64,000 nt of DNA from Pyxicephalus adspersus (GCF_032062135.1 NC_092859.1:48179962-48243961); one strand, 5' to 3'. Counted from the first letter of the stretch, positions 23,735-35,858 are shown. Notes: generated from the letters alone by a model not told the origin. Program-made: numbers and translations.

Positions 23735-23925
23735 ACTCTTTTGTTATTAATATTATTATTATCATTATTAATAAACAGGATTTATAAAGTGCCAAGATAT
23801 TACGCAGCAATGTACATTAAATAGAGGTTGCAAATGACAGAGGAATACAGACAGTGATACAGGAGGAGAGGACCCTGCCCCAAAGATCTTACAATCTAGA
23901 AGGTGGGGGAATTATCATATAATAG
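23735..23925 (-). repeat. Interspersed repeat with (ATT)n end (SINE/LINE-type)
   Basis: An (ATT)n tract at 23745-23775 adjoins GGATTTATAAAGTGCCAAGA, TTACGCAGCAATGTACA, GAGAGGACCCTGCCCCAAAG and CTTACAATCTAGAAGG. This order is known to me from a very common amphibian interspersed repeat. The class is uncertain; the simple-repeat end suggests a retroposon. Confidence 0.5.
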
Positions 23926-23939
23926 GAGGAGAGATATGT

Positions 23940-24020
23940 AGTGGTATGTGTAAGTGTATGTAGTATTTTACATACACCTACACATACAAAAGTACAAAAG
24001 ATAATGTTTTATTATCTTTT
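23940..24020. repeat. Small inverted repeats
   Basis: GTGTAAGTGTATGTAG is followed by the near-complement CTACATACACC-type sequence, and AAAGATAATG is followed by CATTATCTTT-like sequence around ACAAAAGATAAT/ATTATCTTTTGT (23994-24026). These are local hairpins with no further support. Confidence 0.4.
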
Positions 24021-24486
24021 GTACTTAACCTTCTCTTTCTTGTTCTTATCACTGTTTATACACTTTGTCATATAAAAAATTTGAAAAAATGTAAATAAAA
24101 AGTATTAAACAGAAAGTTATTTTGATGGTTTTCCCATATTGATATCTACATCAATAAAGGACATGGAGTATATCAGAAATCACCCAATTGCATGATCAAA
24201 TTCGTATACAAAACTATACATGTAATCAAAAAGTGTATGCAGTAAAACTATTATTGGGTTAACCAGCCACAAGTTTCAAACCTCAAATGTATTTATATTT
24301 TGAATATGAGTAATTTCTGCTCTTAGATTTGTACACATGTAGCCCATATTAGCTTCTTCCCGTACAAACGGTGCATCCTACCAACACCACCAGTGACTGG
24401 CTGGGTTCAGATAAACTTTGGAGTAGAAATAATTGCTGTGGATAAAAGCACCACTAATTGTGCATATTCTTACCAGAATAAAATGC

Positions 24487-24487
<1 letters not shown>

Positions 24488-24531
<44 letters not shown>
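24488..24531. repeat. TA microsatellite
   Basis: About 20 uninterrupted TA units immediately left of the Tigger-like element. Confidence 0.95.
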
Positions 24532-24534
<3 letters not shown>

Positions 24535-24537
<3 letters not shown>

Positions 24538-25210
24538 TGATACTTCTGCTAACGAGTTGCCCTGCTAACAAATTTTTCACTGTTTAAGAGACTCGGTTAA
24601 CAAATATGGACTGGCTAACAAATGTAAAAAACAAAATAAATAAAAAAATCAGGAACAGGCTTTTTTCTGCTGCTTGTGTGCAGGACGAGGCTCGGGGGAA
24701 GGGGGCGGTTTGCATGACTTGCAGAAGGAATCTTTTGCTAAATTCTGCTGAGGTTGTGGGTGATCTTAGGGGGGTTGAGCTCTTCTTCAACATCTTGTAC
24801 CTCTTTAAGGACCAAGACAAACTTTGCAGCTGTTTCTTTTTGAAAATCAAAGCATATCTTGCTCCAGAAGTTAATAAATGTCTAGGCTCCAAACATTTTT
24901 TTTTTTTTTTTGTTTGTGATTACCTCATAGTGAGGATTTTAGACAGTAACTGACACCACACTGCCTAATAATACGTTGAGACTGTTCCAATTGGGAAGCT
25001 GTTCATTTAGCCTTTTGTGAGTTTATGACCTTTATATATTGTGATTTTTACTATTTTTTTAAAACTTATCTTTAAATTGTGGGCAGCATCCAGAACGAAA
25101 TAAAAGATTTTGTATAGAAACCTATGGGAAATCATGTTACAGCTAACAAAAGTTTCGGCTAACAAATGTGATTTCGGAAGGAATTATCTTTGTTAGCCGA
25201 GGTATCACTG
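24535..25210. mobile_element. Tigger/pogo-like non-autonomous element
   Basis: Starts CAGTGATACTTCTGCTAAC and ends with the complementary pattern GTTAGCCGAGGTATCACTG, then TA. Subterminal GGCTAACAAAT / GGTTAACAAAT direct repeats occur at both ends, as in pogo/Tigger elements. A TA follows the right end, and a TA run precedes the left. The 676-bp interior has a 116-codon frame without transposase motifs. Confidence 0.65.
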
Positions 25211-26240
25211 TAAATATATGTAGTTAACAATGTATTTGCTGTAAGCACTAACGATTTGTAACTAGGAAGTCATTTTTTTCTTCAGATCAAACTTGTGCTA
25301 CAAAAGCAATTGTCATAACTCTGCTTAAGTTCAGTCAATGAGCAACTGGACTGTTACTTTAGCAAGATAGCATTTCCATTAAAATATGATTTTTTAAGAC
25401 AAAGAATTGTGAGTTGCCGCTTTGAAAAAGATGGTGCATGCCCAATTTCAGCTGCATTGGAGTGCAATTGCAGTGCAGTCGACTGAAAAGGCTGGCTTAA
25501 TGCTATGTACATTAATGTGCATTCATTAACGTGCATTCCTCAAAGCTTCACAAGACAGAGAATATTTGAATAGACCCTCAATTAACTTTAATTATTGCAA
25601 TGATTATACAGCAGTTATAAAATTGTCATTATTAATAATTAAATGTGTCTATTTTACTATGTTCTTCTAAACTAAATATTGACCTATATTAAAGTGGAAT
25701 GTGCTCAAACAGTGAACAAACTGGATTAACCATGATATTCTGCTATATATCATCAAATGAATCCTACACCTATCCTTCTATCAGTTAAGATACTTTCTAT
25801 CTCCATATGCAAAGTTGTAGCATTTCCTTTTAAAATAAAGATTTCCATTCTTTGTGGGATAAAGTGCGTACAATACTTACCCCCAACAATATCCAGTCTC
25901 TCAGTGCTATATTTCCAATCTTTTAGAAAGGATCTAAACTCTTGCAATTATGTATAATATGCATAAATGATATATAAGCAGTTGATTCTAAAGCACCAAT
26001 ATCACCTGCGGTCTCTCTGCAGCTGATTTTTTCCCCCAATAATGACTCATCATGTCTTGTTGTCACCATGTCATATCCTGCATTGTGTATCTTTGTGGAG
26101 GTGACCACCTTGGTAGCCTCCAGGAAAGAGTTATCAATAACGTCACCAAATATCACTCTACATCTGGTGGGACGTACACTCAGAAGCATCTGTGCTTAGA
26201 TCTGAAACTGCGCATATACAGGTATGAGGCAGTATACATT
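25211..26240. other. Intergenic, nothing recognised
   Basis: AT-rich, no gene or bounded repeat supported. Confidence 0.5.
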
Positions 26241-26247
26241 TACGTTT

Positions 26248-26625
26248 TAAAGCCGAACTATGACCACAATTCTTACTTCATATAGAAGGGTAGATAACTC
26301 TTCTATATAAAGTAAAATGTTTTTTTTTTTTCCATTAAATGCCATAATTTTCCAAAAATTAAAAAAAAAAAATTATGGCTAAGTCCCTCTACTTCTGTCT
26401 TTATCTCTGAGGCAGTAAATACTAAATTGAAGTGCAGGACATACCTTATCCCCTTACCTATCCCCTTGGCGCACGCCCAATCTTGGGGAGAATCTTTTCA
26501 GTCATTGAAAAAAAAGGTGCCGTTCCCATACATGCTCACTGCGCTCAAATAACTTTTTTTTCATTCACTACAGCAGGGTACATCACCCGATCCATTTTTA
26601 ATACCTTCTGCAGGTAATTAAGATT
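26248..26625 (+). repeat. Dispersed ~350-bp repeat, copy 5
   Basis: Begins TTTTAAAGCCGAACTATGAC and has TATAAAGTAAAATG plus a T run. It continues with GCGCACGCCCAATCTTGG, ACATGCTCACTGCGCTC, ACATCACCCGATCC and TTCTGCAGGTAA. More diverged than the copies at 11.1 and 22.9 kb. Confidence 0.5.
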
Positions 26626-26814
26626 TTTTTAATATTTAGAACACAGTATGGTCCTGAACCTACCTGTTTGTTGATTGCTAGCACTAATAGTATAAAGCCC
26701 ATAACGTGATACGTGTTCCCCTATACTAGAGGGGAGGAACCCAAGAATAATTTGAAGGGCAATAAGGATAAATTGATTAATGTCAGACCTGTAAGAAACT
26801 CATGCTACCAGAGA

Positions 26815-27643
26815 CTGTGAGGCTGATTCATCAAGCAAAATCGGAAGCTCGCTCTCGCATTCGTATTCGCGATCCGAAATCGTAAGCCGTCGCGCAATTC
26901 AGCAACTGAATGAGCTCGCGGCCAGAGCCGCGCATCTCCGGCAGCTTTACACTGGCCAGCTTGCATTAAAAGTCACTGTTCCCCAAAAAAATCATTCTTT
27001 CTAATGGTACACATAATACCCTGAGCCCCAAAAAATAATGTTTGTGCTGTTCAAATGTTTAAAACATGTATGTGCGCTAAAAAAAAAAGCATATTTTAAA
27101 ATCACTCATTTCTTTTCTGGTATGCAAGAGTTAACCGAGTTCAACTCCTCTCCATAGGCGCCTATATAAAAGCTTCCGATGCCTGATCGGAGAAGCCGCT
27201 CGCGGGTAAATCTATTTATATGCATTTAATTGTATTTTGACATATATACACAAGTGAAATCACTAAATGTTTTTTTAAACCACCTTTGACAATGATTCTT
27301 TTTTTCAATTATTTCATTTCTATCAAAAGAAGATGAAGCATTAAAGATTCTAATTGACCTGTAATGGACTGTAGATACGCACAGAACAGAGAGCAGGTGT
27401 GCGCTAATTAATTGCTATGACCTCACCATTGACAGCTCCTCCTTAATCGCGCAGCTGAAATCTAATCGCCTTAATTGGCAGATTCGCAACCCCTATTGCT
27501 CATTATTATCACGGCAGGAATCCGGCTGGCAGTGAGGGGGGCGAGTGTACGAGCGCACTCCGGACCGCGGAAAACCGGCTCGCTGGAAGCGCGAAAGTAC
27601 GTGCGACCAGCGAGCGCGGATTTCATTGATAATTCAGGCCCTG
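26815..27643. mobile_element. CpG-rich inverted-repeat element
   Basis: The left end (AGGCTGATTCATCAAGC, AAAATCGGAAGCTCGCTC) and the right end (complement beginning AGGGCCTGAATTATCAATG, AAATCCGCGCTCGCTGG) are imperfect inverted repeats of about 40 bp. Both terminal regions are rich in CGCG, GCGAGC and CTCGCGG, in contrast with an AT-rich centre (26960-27380). There is no transposase and no target duplication I can be sure of. The plus-strand frame at 27475-27831 starts inside it and is not a gene. Confidence 0.6.
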
Positions 27644-28499
27644 TAAGTGAAGAATTTGAACCTTATAGGATTGCACTTCTCCTTCAAGGTGTCCCAAAAT
27701 GTTTATTTAATTTTACCATGATACAGATATTATCTACTTATATGTTTGGTAAGCAGCAAGATCAAGATACTTGTGAAGGTTTTTACTTTTCCAGTGGTAT
27801 AGCTAGGAGTAGCTACTCTCATTTAGCTTGATCTGTAACATTGAAGATGTAAAACAGTTAGTGCAGGCTTCCTATGTCTAATGAGTAACAGGAATGTATT
27901 CCAGCAATTGACACAATGGATTTTGTAGGAAAATGTTGAAAACACTCTGTTTTAATAACATAATCCAATTCTATGGTTCCAACAGGATGGTTGCAATATA
28001 ATGTTCCTAAATTTACATGGCTGAATGTGTGAATTGTTTTCAAATCTCCATGGTAGAGTTGGTAAAATGGCATTTTATGTGGATGGCAGTGTCACACTTA
28101 CCTCTTCATCGCTAAAGCGCAGACGCCTCACACCTGCGCATGCAGGCATTTCTGACTCTGGACGCGTCTGCTCTCCCAAATTTTAACAGTTTCATCCATC
28201 CCGCCAGCCAATCAGGAAATAGCCTCTTAATCACCCTTGACAGTTCTACTGTGTAGTGTTTTGTTATCGCGCATAATGTTTTCTCTTCCAGTGTACAGGT
28301 CTTTCTACTTCTCACTTCACTTTACTGCATATAACAATTTTCATCAGTGTTTGGATGTACAAATAACCTAGCTCTGCAATAGACAATAGCATTGACAATA
28401 TGGGATATGCAGGCACAATTGGGTAGGAGATTATTTTGCTAAAAAGTTCTTGAAAGTGAACTGAGTTTGGCTTCATGAAGGTTCTAGGGTCCTTGAACA
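27644..28499. other. Intergenic, one GC-richer patch
   Basis: Positions 28100-28270 contain CGCAGACGCC, CCTGCGCATGCAGGCAT and CCGCCAGCCAATCAGG and may be a further old repeat. Nothing else recognised. Confidence 0.4.
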
Positions 28500-28507
28500 G
28501 TCTAGAG

Positions 28508-28656
28508 CTGTGTTTCTCGACAGCGAGGGAGCTTTAAAATACCTTTTAGTTCTTCAGGGAACCAAAAATATCATTGGTGTCAGTTAACCTGACCAGAAAG
28601 GCACAAATTGCTCAGGGAACCCTTAGCAACCACAGAGCCCTGGTTGAGAAACACTG
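28508..28656. mobile_element. Short hAT-type MITE with perfect 8-bp target duplication
   Basis: The ends are CTGTGTTTCTCGAC and GTTGAGAAACACTG, inverted repeats with a few mismatches. Both are flanked by GTCTAGAG (28500-28507 and 28657-28664). Length is 149 bp. The interior has CTTCAGGGAACC and CTCAGGGAACCC as an internal imperfect repeat. Confidence 0.9.
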
Positions 28657-28664
28657 GTCTAGAG

Positions 28665-29500
28665 CCAGAAAAACTTCCGCTTATGGTAGTCAATAGAAAT
28701 GCCAGAGAGGATTACATCACCTTTTCCATTACCTTTTAAAGCTTTGTGATGTTTGAATGGTAGAAAACTATTAAATGCAGCATCTTTTCGGCAGTAGATG
28801 GACAGTGAACATCGAATACATTTTTTTAAAATGCTTAAAAATGTTTTAATGTTTTTTAGGGTCAAGTATGCTAATAAGCAGCTGTGCAAACAATAAATAC
28901 CCATTTGGTAAAAGCCAAATAAATGCAGAGGAAACCTGGAATAACACTGAAAAATGCTGATGTTTCTACCTGTGTTACAGCTAAACAAATTAAAACTCAT
29001 GTAAATAAACCCAAATTAATACTAGGACAATTTATAGGTGTAAATTATAGGTATAAAGATATGGTACAGGGGCTCTTTCATTAGGAATTATTTCTTTGAT
29101 ATGTGCAAATCTGTGATTTTGAAGTTTGAAGAATATTACTTTTGCACCACTTTCCTCACTTTATTCCCAAAGGTGATAGTAGACTAGTTAATTGGTTTCA
29201 GTTTGAATTGCCCTTGGTGAACGTATGACAGGGATATTTTATTACAAAATTATAAGGTATACAAACTGCTGAAATAATGTTATTATGTGTTCTATATTCA
29301 CTGGAAAATATGCTGGAGCAGCAGATGTTATTAAGAACAAAATAATTAGTGTTGACAGCAAGATGTCCAATATGAAACTATCAGAAGATTTGAGCTCCAC
29401 CAACCTAAGGTAACACAAGGGTGTATTGGGTCTTTTGGAAACATGGTATTTGGGTTCATCAACAGGGGGCATTCAGACTAATCAAAATAATATCTATATC
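28665..29500. other. Intergenic, nothing recognised
   Basis: AT-rich. A 113-codon minus-strand frame (28659-29000) overlaps the MITE end and shows no domain. Confidence 0.5.
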
Positions 29501-29504
29501 CACA

Positions 29505-29915
29505 CCTTGAATATTACCTTGTATTTATATAGAACCGTCATACTACACAGCAATTTACATCATGTTGTGGTAATTGTAGCCGTATTCGTGCATTTGCAAT
29601 ATCAACTGACTACTGTCAGTGATACTTTTTTTTTATTTGCACTGAGAGTTACTTTTTTTAAAGCAAACTTTCGTGGGTCAACCCCTCTTCTTCTCTGGTC
29701 CTTGTAACTCACAAAAGCTTGTACAGAAAAAGGAACTGATGGTGGCAATTAAAAAAAAGTATCATACGCACTACTCAACTCTGTTGACAGCCCTTAACTA
29801 AACATTCTTAAAAAAGGCTTACAATCTAAAGTCCTTACTATAATCATTAACACAGTCTAGGACCAATTTTGTATTAGTGTTGCAAAGACAAGAGTGCTAG
29901 CCGCTGAGCTAAACA
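29505..29915. repeat. Diverged relative of the interspersed repeat at 23735-23925
   Basis: TTGTATTTATATAGAACCG and TACACAGCAATTTACAT at the left, then GGCTTACAATCTAAAGTCC, GTCTAGGACCAATTT and GAGTGCTAGCCGCTGAGC at the right, follow the usual order of a common interspersed retroposon in amphibians. The middle is interrupted or diverged. Confidence 0.4.
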
Positions 29916-30290
29916 AATCGCCTAAGGCTTTAGGCAGAAGGAGCAAAAAGTTACAAACATTTATAGGTATGACAAACTTTTGTGAGCAATTAACCATTTA
30001 ACGACAAGGTTTAGAATACATTAGAGGAGCTGTGACCTCACATAATATAAGCAAATACCATGTTTAACTACTATACATACACTGGAAAGCTGGCAGTTCA
30101 GTATCTAGTTCCTTAAAGTATACATTCAACTTTTCCACCCTAATATTAAACAGATAATAATTAATGTATTGTTTTTTTTCTGTTATTATTGTTTTTTAAT
30201 GCTGATTCAGATATGATATACTTAGGTAGAGAAACAAAAATGTAATGTAAAAAGTTTTCTACATGTTTACATAATTTGGACATACCTTAA

Positions 30291-30563
30291 CCCCCTAACC
30301 GCTAAGCCCGTAATTTCTCGCACTAAATATTTTTGCTCTTTTGGTTAACCCCGTATTTTTTCGCCTACACTAAAATCCCCACTTACCTGGTCCCGCTGTG
30401 CTAATCCAGCGTCGGTTCCGTGTTCCAGCTTCATGATATCTACTAGAACCCTATTCGGACATATTTCTGTAAGTTACAGGTCTACAATTTAAAAAAAAAA
30501 TTTCATGAAAACCTGTGACGCTTTTGGAACAGAAATCTAGAAATCAGTGTAACGCTCAGGTGG
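30291..30563. mobile_element. TTAA-flanked short element, deletion derivative of the 2102-2947 family (reverse orientation)
   Basis: Flanked by TTAA at 30287-30290 and 30564-30567. The right end complements the left end of the 2.1-kb copy: the shared stretch includes CCACCTGAGCGTTACACTG, TCTAGATTTCTG, GACCTGTAACTTACAG and ATATCTACTAGAACCC (complement forms). The left end CCCCCTAACCGCTAAGCCCG corresponds to the other terminus. At 273 bp it is about a third of the longer copy. Confidence 0.75.
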
Positions 30564-30567
30564 TTAA

Positions 30568-31499
30568 ACTTTTTTTTTTAATTAAATGTTTCAAATTTTG
30601 TAATTAGATATTGGTTGCTTAGTATTGTCAAACACAGACAAAGCTTAGTAATGCCCTTGTATTAATAAAACCAAAATCTCATTCATTATGAATATATTGT
30701 TTTGTTACAAGCTGTTCTACTTCCAGACAGTTACCATTCTGATGTATTGTAAGCACATAGCCAACAGTGATGTAAATACATTGCATTCTAACCTACATTA
30801 ATTCAATGTTTTTGTTTAGAGACAGACAATGATGTCAATAGACATGTGGGGCAGCAATTAAAATGATGCACTGCATTCCCTTACCAGGATTCAATTGCAG
30901 ATAGCACTGCGACTTGAATGTTTAGTCAATAGAAGTGAATTGTGGCAGTGAGAACAAATTTCATGATAAATGTACTGAGCTATTTTTAAACCTAGCTAAC
31001 TTTATAGCATGCATTGATGAGGCAATCTGCAGTATGTTATGTTGTATGACACACCCAAGCATACTTAAGAGCTTCTGATTAAATGTCACTAAGTCATTAA
31101 CATAATGTATAGGGAAAAAAAATGATTTACGAATACAGTTGTATGATATATCACAGTAGATTTATGCATTTGAAATCTGAAATCCGGGCTGATATACAAG
31201 GGAAACATTAATGCAGCTATGTATAATTTATCAATACAATCAATCCAATATCATACATTAATCAATGTATTTTGGTAGTGCATTTCTTACAATCCACTGT
31301 ACGGCAGAACTCTGAAAAGGAAGGGCAAGGACTGAAAGTCAATCAGGTACAATGCTCACAATAATGCTAATAGGGAAGGGATGACCACATAAGTCTTCGG
31401 CTCTTTCTCTAACCAAGACAGATTGGAGTGGAGAAGACACAGAATGAATTCAATTTGAATTCAACAAACAGTAACGTATCCACCATATTTAGACACTCT
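30568..31499. other. Intergenic, nothing recognised
   Basis: AT-rich, no gene or bounded repeat supported. Confidence 0.5.
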
Positions 31500-31765
31500 G
31501 GCCCTAATTTATTAAAGTTCTCCAAGGCTGGAGAGGATACACTTTCACCAGTGAAGCTGGGTGATCCAGCAAACCTGGGGTGGATCTGGTCCAGAATTGA
31601 AAACATTTGCTAACAAATAGCTAAATTACTTTTAGGAAATCTATTCCAGATTTTCTGTATCACCCAGCTTCACTGATGAAAGTGTATCAGAGTATGGTAC
31701 TACTTTCCCCGATTTCCTGTTTAGTCCTTAGCTATTTCTTAGTCCTTTAGTAAATCTTTGGGCCC
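31500..31765. mobile_element. Hairpin MITE, copy A
   Basis: Starts GGCCCTAATTTATTAAAG and ends with the rough complement TTTAGTAAATCTTTGGGCCC. Inside, GTGAAGCTGGGTGATCC on the left arm pairs with GATCACCCAGCTTCAC-type sequence on the right (TATCACCCAGCTTCACTG), so the element can fold on itself. Shares GAAAACATTTGCTAACAAAT with the copies at 32.3 and 62.1 kb. Confidence 0.8.
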
Positions 31766-32129
31766 TCCATGGAATGTAAGGCCATACATAGAGGCAGATC
31801 TGAGGGTACAGTTCACAGAAAAATGTTGCAGTATGCCCAAAGAAATTTTTAGAACAGCTTGCTTCAGAAGGTAATGAACGACTACGCTTTTCCCTGCTCA
31901 CATGCTAACTCTTCTCATTCCAGATGACATCAGACCCAGACATATGTCAGCACTGTCAAAAAGGAGATTAACTTTGGCACTATTCAGCATCTACTGCCTC
32001 CAAGCATGTGGAAGGAACAGCAACCAATCTATGTATTGTAGAGTTTTAAAAATTCATTATTTAGTGCATTCACCTCTTGTTTTAAAATGTCTTGCTAATT
32101 TAAATTTTTCTTTTCAGAAAAGTTTGCCA

Positions 32130-32325
32130 ATGTGATACTGATACTCCTCATTTAACGGCTTATCTGTTTACCGACTGCTGTCACCTACGAACAGCCCACT
32201 GTACAGCCTCTTCATTCTTCCAAGCTCCATCTTCCTTCCTGTGCGCTTCAGACCGGATCTTTAGTATCCTCCCCAGTTAACAACCAGTTCATTTAACAAC
32301 CAGGTAATTGGAACGGAACCTGGTC
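32130..32325. repeat. Possible pogo/Tigger-like fragment
   Basis: CATTTAACGGCTTATCTG near the left and GTTAACAACCAGTTC, CATTTAACAACCAGG near the right resemble subterminal repeats of pogo-type elements. The ends are not clear; it abuts hairpin MITE copy B. Confidence 0.3.
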
Positions 32326-32328
32326 ATT

Positions 32329-32530
32329 GGGCCTCATTTATTAAAGCGCTCCAAGGCTGAAGAATATACACTTTTCTCAGTGAACCTGGGTGATCTCTAC
32401 ATGAATCTCGTCTAAAAACTTTTGCCAACAAATAGCAAATTACTTTTCAGATATCCATTCCAGGTTTGCTGGATCACCCAGGTTCACTGATGAAAGGGCA
32501 TCTTCTCCAGCCTTGCAGAGCTTTAATAAA
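32329..32530. mobile_element. Hairpin MITE, copy B
   Basis: Starts GGGCCTCATTTATTAAAGC. The left-arm sequence CAGTGAACCTGGGTGATC is complemented on the right by GATCACCCAGGTTCACTG (perfect over 17 bases), followed by CTCCAGCCTTGCAGAGC and CTTTAATAAA. Same family as 31500-31765. Confidence 0.85.
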
Positions 32531-35500
32531 AATATAAATATTGGTGACATGTTTTTTTTAATTTTTAGAGATACTGAGTTACATGATTCTGTAGTATAAA
32601 AGAGAAATTTATCAAGAAGCTAATGTAACATTTCCAAATAATAACTGTACATGAGTCTTCCTGCTGCTTTTTTTAATTATAGGGATATGATGACCACCTG
32701 TAAATTTCTTTTTAATGTCACATTAACCATTTTTAAATGTGCCTTTATGTGTGAAAGGGGGATGTGTTATATAGTCCATAAAGCTGATAACACTGCTTGG
32801 GATTGTAGAGCAGCAGATGCAATAATGTCAACATATAACAGTGGGTTGCAAGCTTATTTTTTTTTCTCCATGATTACCATGAATGTTTCTGTATCTACAG
32901 TATTTTGTAAGGCATCAAACATGAGAACATATGCTTGTATTTCACAGATCTATTTAGAGGTAGACATTTATTTAGTAAAGGCATTTATCTTTCCATTACT
33001 CTGTAACAATAATTAAGATACAATTTATTAGGTATCTCATTGGTCGTAAAAGTGACAGTTGGTTAAACTGATGGGTTAAATGATGGTGTTTCTCAAGTTT
33101 TATTGATTAAAATAAAGGCAGTAATTATCATAACACCCTGATTTTATTAGAGGCTGCTGGTGTGAAACAATCTGAAGAAAAGATGGTGAAACCTTTTAAT
33201 ATATCTGCTCGAGTTATCACTGATAAAAAAAGAATCAGTGTAGGCTTTGGAAGATCTTTCCTTGGAGGTTACTTAGTATTTTCCCCCGTCAGCTTGCTAA
33301 AGTAAGTTTAATCGCATTTTTCTCTAATATGTTGGTAAAAATATTCAGTTACATAACCAAAGCAAACTGATCATTTATTCATAAATGTATTTGTAAATGT
33401 AAAGGTCACTAAATGTAAAGACAAATAGCAGATCCCTAGAATATCAGCACATAAATCCATAAGAGAATTTTAGCTATAAATTCAAAAGTTAAGTTCTGCC
33501 TCCCTAAAAATTTACTTTTATCTGTAGGCGCAACTAATATGGATTTTATAAAGAAAAAAAAAACAGTGAAAAAATCTTTTTACAAACTTGTATATTTCTC
33601 CATACAGTGAAGACAGCTGTTTCACACTCATGCAGATAATAAACCTACTTTCTTACATAAATTACTTTTATTGCCACATTTAATACAAAGAAAAGTAAAT
33701 AAAATCATATCTACTCTTTGCTTTGCTGACATTACTAGGCTGGATGCCTGGTCTCCATTGGCTGGTTCCTTTCATCTGCCACCACATCATTACTATGTCA
33801 TAAAGGGATGGAACAGTCATCAGAAGCAAACACATAAACTGAAATGGGCCAAAAATGCTGAACAACACATGAAGTAAATATAAAAGGCTGCAAATGATAA
33901 AAATGGTATACACACTCTCACACTCTGTTCAACCTTCCCGGATTACCAAACAAATGCCCAAGTAACAAAATGAAAAACAGTGAGATTGTGCATGTTCAAT
34001 TTACAAGGTGTATTTTTATATTTTACCTTAGTGATTGTGGTAAAAATTCACTGGCAAAAAATACCAACCACATGCATATAAAGTTAAAAGAATGATTTTT
34101 ACTTGTACATAATCAAACTTCACCATGTTATCTAAGCTAAGTAAAACTTCACTTAAAACAGCCTATATTACTGTATAACACACTAAGTGTGGAAATAAAT
34201 AGGGTATGGTGATATTCTTTTCATCATTTAGGAATCAAAATACTGGTTTTAGTTGAAGTGGCAATGCTATAATCTTACAGTTTGATTTTTATCAAATAGT
34301 GGCTTGTTATATTAATTATTATTTTATATACTTTATACAACAAGTTTAAAGAAAAAAGTTTACCTGCAAAAAGGGGCATTCTGTAGAATGAATGATAACT
34401 ATACCAATGGTGACATCACTGTATGTTCTTGTTGTAGTACTTATGAGGATGCAGAATTCACACTTACAGAGATATTTAATTGCATTTAAAGGTCACATTT
34501 AATACACTACATTGAGCCTTACATGCTCGTCCTTGGGAAATAGACAGCAGAGCTGGGTCTAAATAAACTGCTGTTTATGTCATGGTTCTTTCCAGTTCAG
34601 TAATGTGTGTAAGTGCCTGCAGAAAATTAAACAAGATGTTAAGAATTTAGAATTCCAGGTCCCAACAGATGGGACATGTTATCCTAATTATAAAGGGCAA
34701 ATGGGAGGGTTTGAGGGAGTTTTTCCATTGAAAGTGTATGACAGCTAACTGAAGCGGATCTTTTCAATTGTGATAGATCTGCATCCAATGAAAGCAAGCT
34801 GTTTCATTATAGTTTATGAACTTTCATTACCTCAATATGTTGCAAACAGACCTTGTTTTATGTTTCTGCTCAGTGTGCTGTGTTCTCCATTGCTAGGTTT
34901 TATAAAGACTCCCAAAAGAATTATAAAAAATATTTTTAAATTGGTTCTCATGTTTTATATGAAAATCAGTAATGTCATGTTGCAGTGCCAATACTGCAGT
35001 TTCATATTTAATAATTTATTGTTTTGGACTAACCAATATTGTTTTTTTCTTATATATGATATAACAGGATAAGCAGTCAACCAACTGGTAATATGCATGA
35101 AGAAGTTTTGTGTGATTGCTGAGAGGAGAGAGGTACAGGCATCAGAAATATAGCAATAATCTCATAGCAAAGTGAGTTAAAGACGGAGAAACAAAGAGAC
35201 ACCATATAAAAGTTATCTAGATAATGGAATAATTGCATTTTTAGGTTTTATATATTATATATTATATTACATATATATATTGACATCAATAAATGATTAC
35301 ATTTTCCTTTTCAAATTTTGGTGTAGCAAGGAAAATCAATGAATAGAAAAAGGAAAAAACAGTCTTGTTCTTTCCTATGATTAGGAGTGATAGTTTATTG
35401 CTTCTACAGCTTTGGAAAACCTTTTAGTGGCAGCGTACTCACCTCATTATTCTGTGGCTTTTCCTTCCGGCAAACTGGGAAGGCCTGCGCTCCAACACTT

Positions 35501-35858
35501 GAGCCTTCATCCCACAGTTGAGCTTTCTACAGTAGTGTTTTGATGCACTGTTCTGGTGGCAGAGGCAGGCACTAAATGGAGCCAACTTCTCAGCTGTTTA
35601 CCCCCATCTGACCTTACACCTTGACTGCTATTTTGTCAAATCTTGATTTATGTTACCCATGATAGTGCTGTGATTGCCAACTGCCAAGTGCATTACACCC
35701 TTGGACTATCTGCTCGGATCTCAACCTTTCATGCTGGACTTGACTAAAGGTAAAGACTATGGAAGACTATGGAGACAAACGTGTATTAGAGCTTGTAAAA
35801 AGCATTGGCACTCTGCCAGGGACCCTATGGGCAGATCAATAAAAGGCATCAAATAATG
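32531..35858. other. Intergenic, nothing recognised except one short repeat
   Basis: AT-rich. The GTGGTAAAAATTCACTGG motif at 34036-34053 belongs with the sites near 22.8 and 41.5 kb. Frames of 100-121 codons (32651-33016, 34770-35072) have no recognisable domain or splice context. Confidence 0.5.

Noticed and set aside
24606..24953. A 115-codon plus-strand frame within the Tigger-like element, considered as a transposase fragment
   Set aside because: No helix-turn-helix or DDE motif; ends in a poly-Phe stretch from a T run.
27475..27831. A 118-codon plus-strand frame
   Set aside because: It begins within the CpG-rich transposon end and runs into AT-rich flank; no protein family resemblance.
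32651..33016. A 121-codon plus-strand frame with Cys residues
   Set aside because: No signal peptide, no family resemblance and AT-rich codon content typical of chance frames here.
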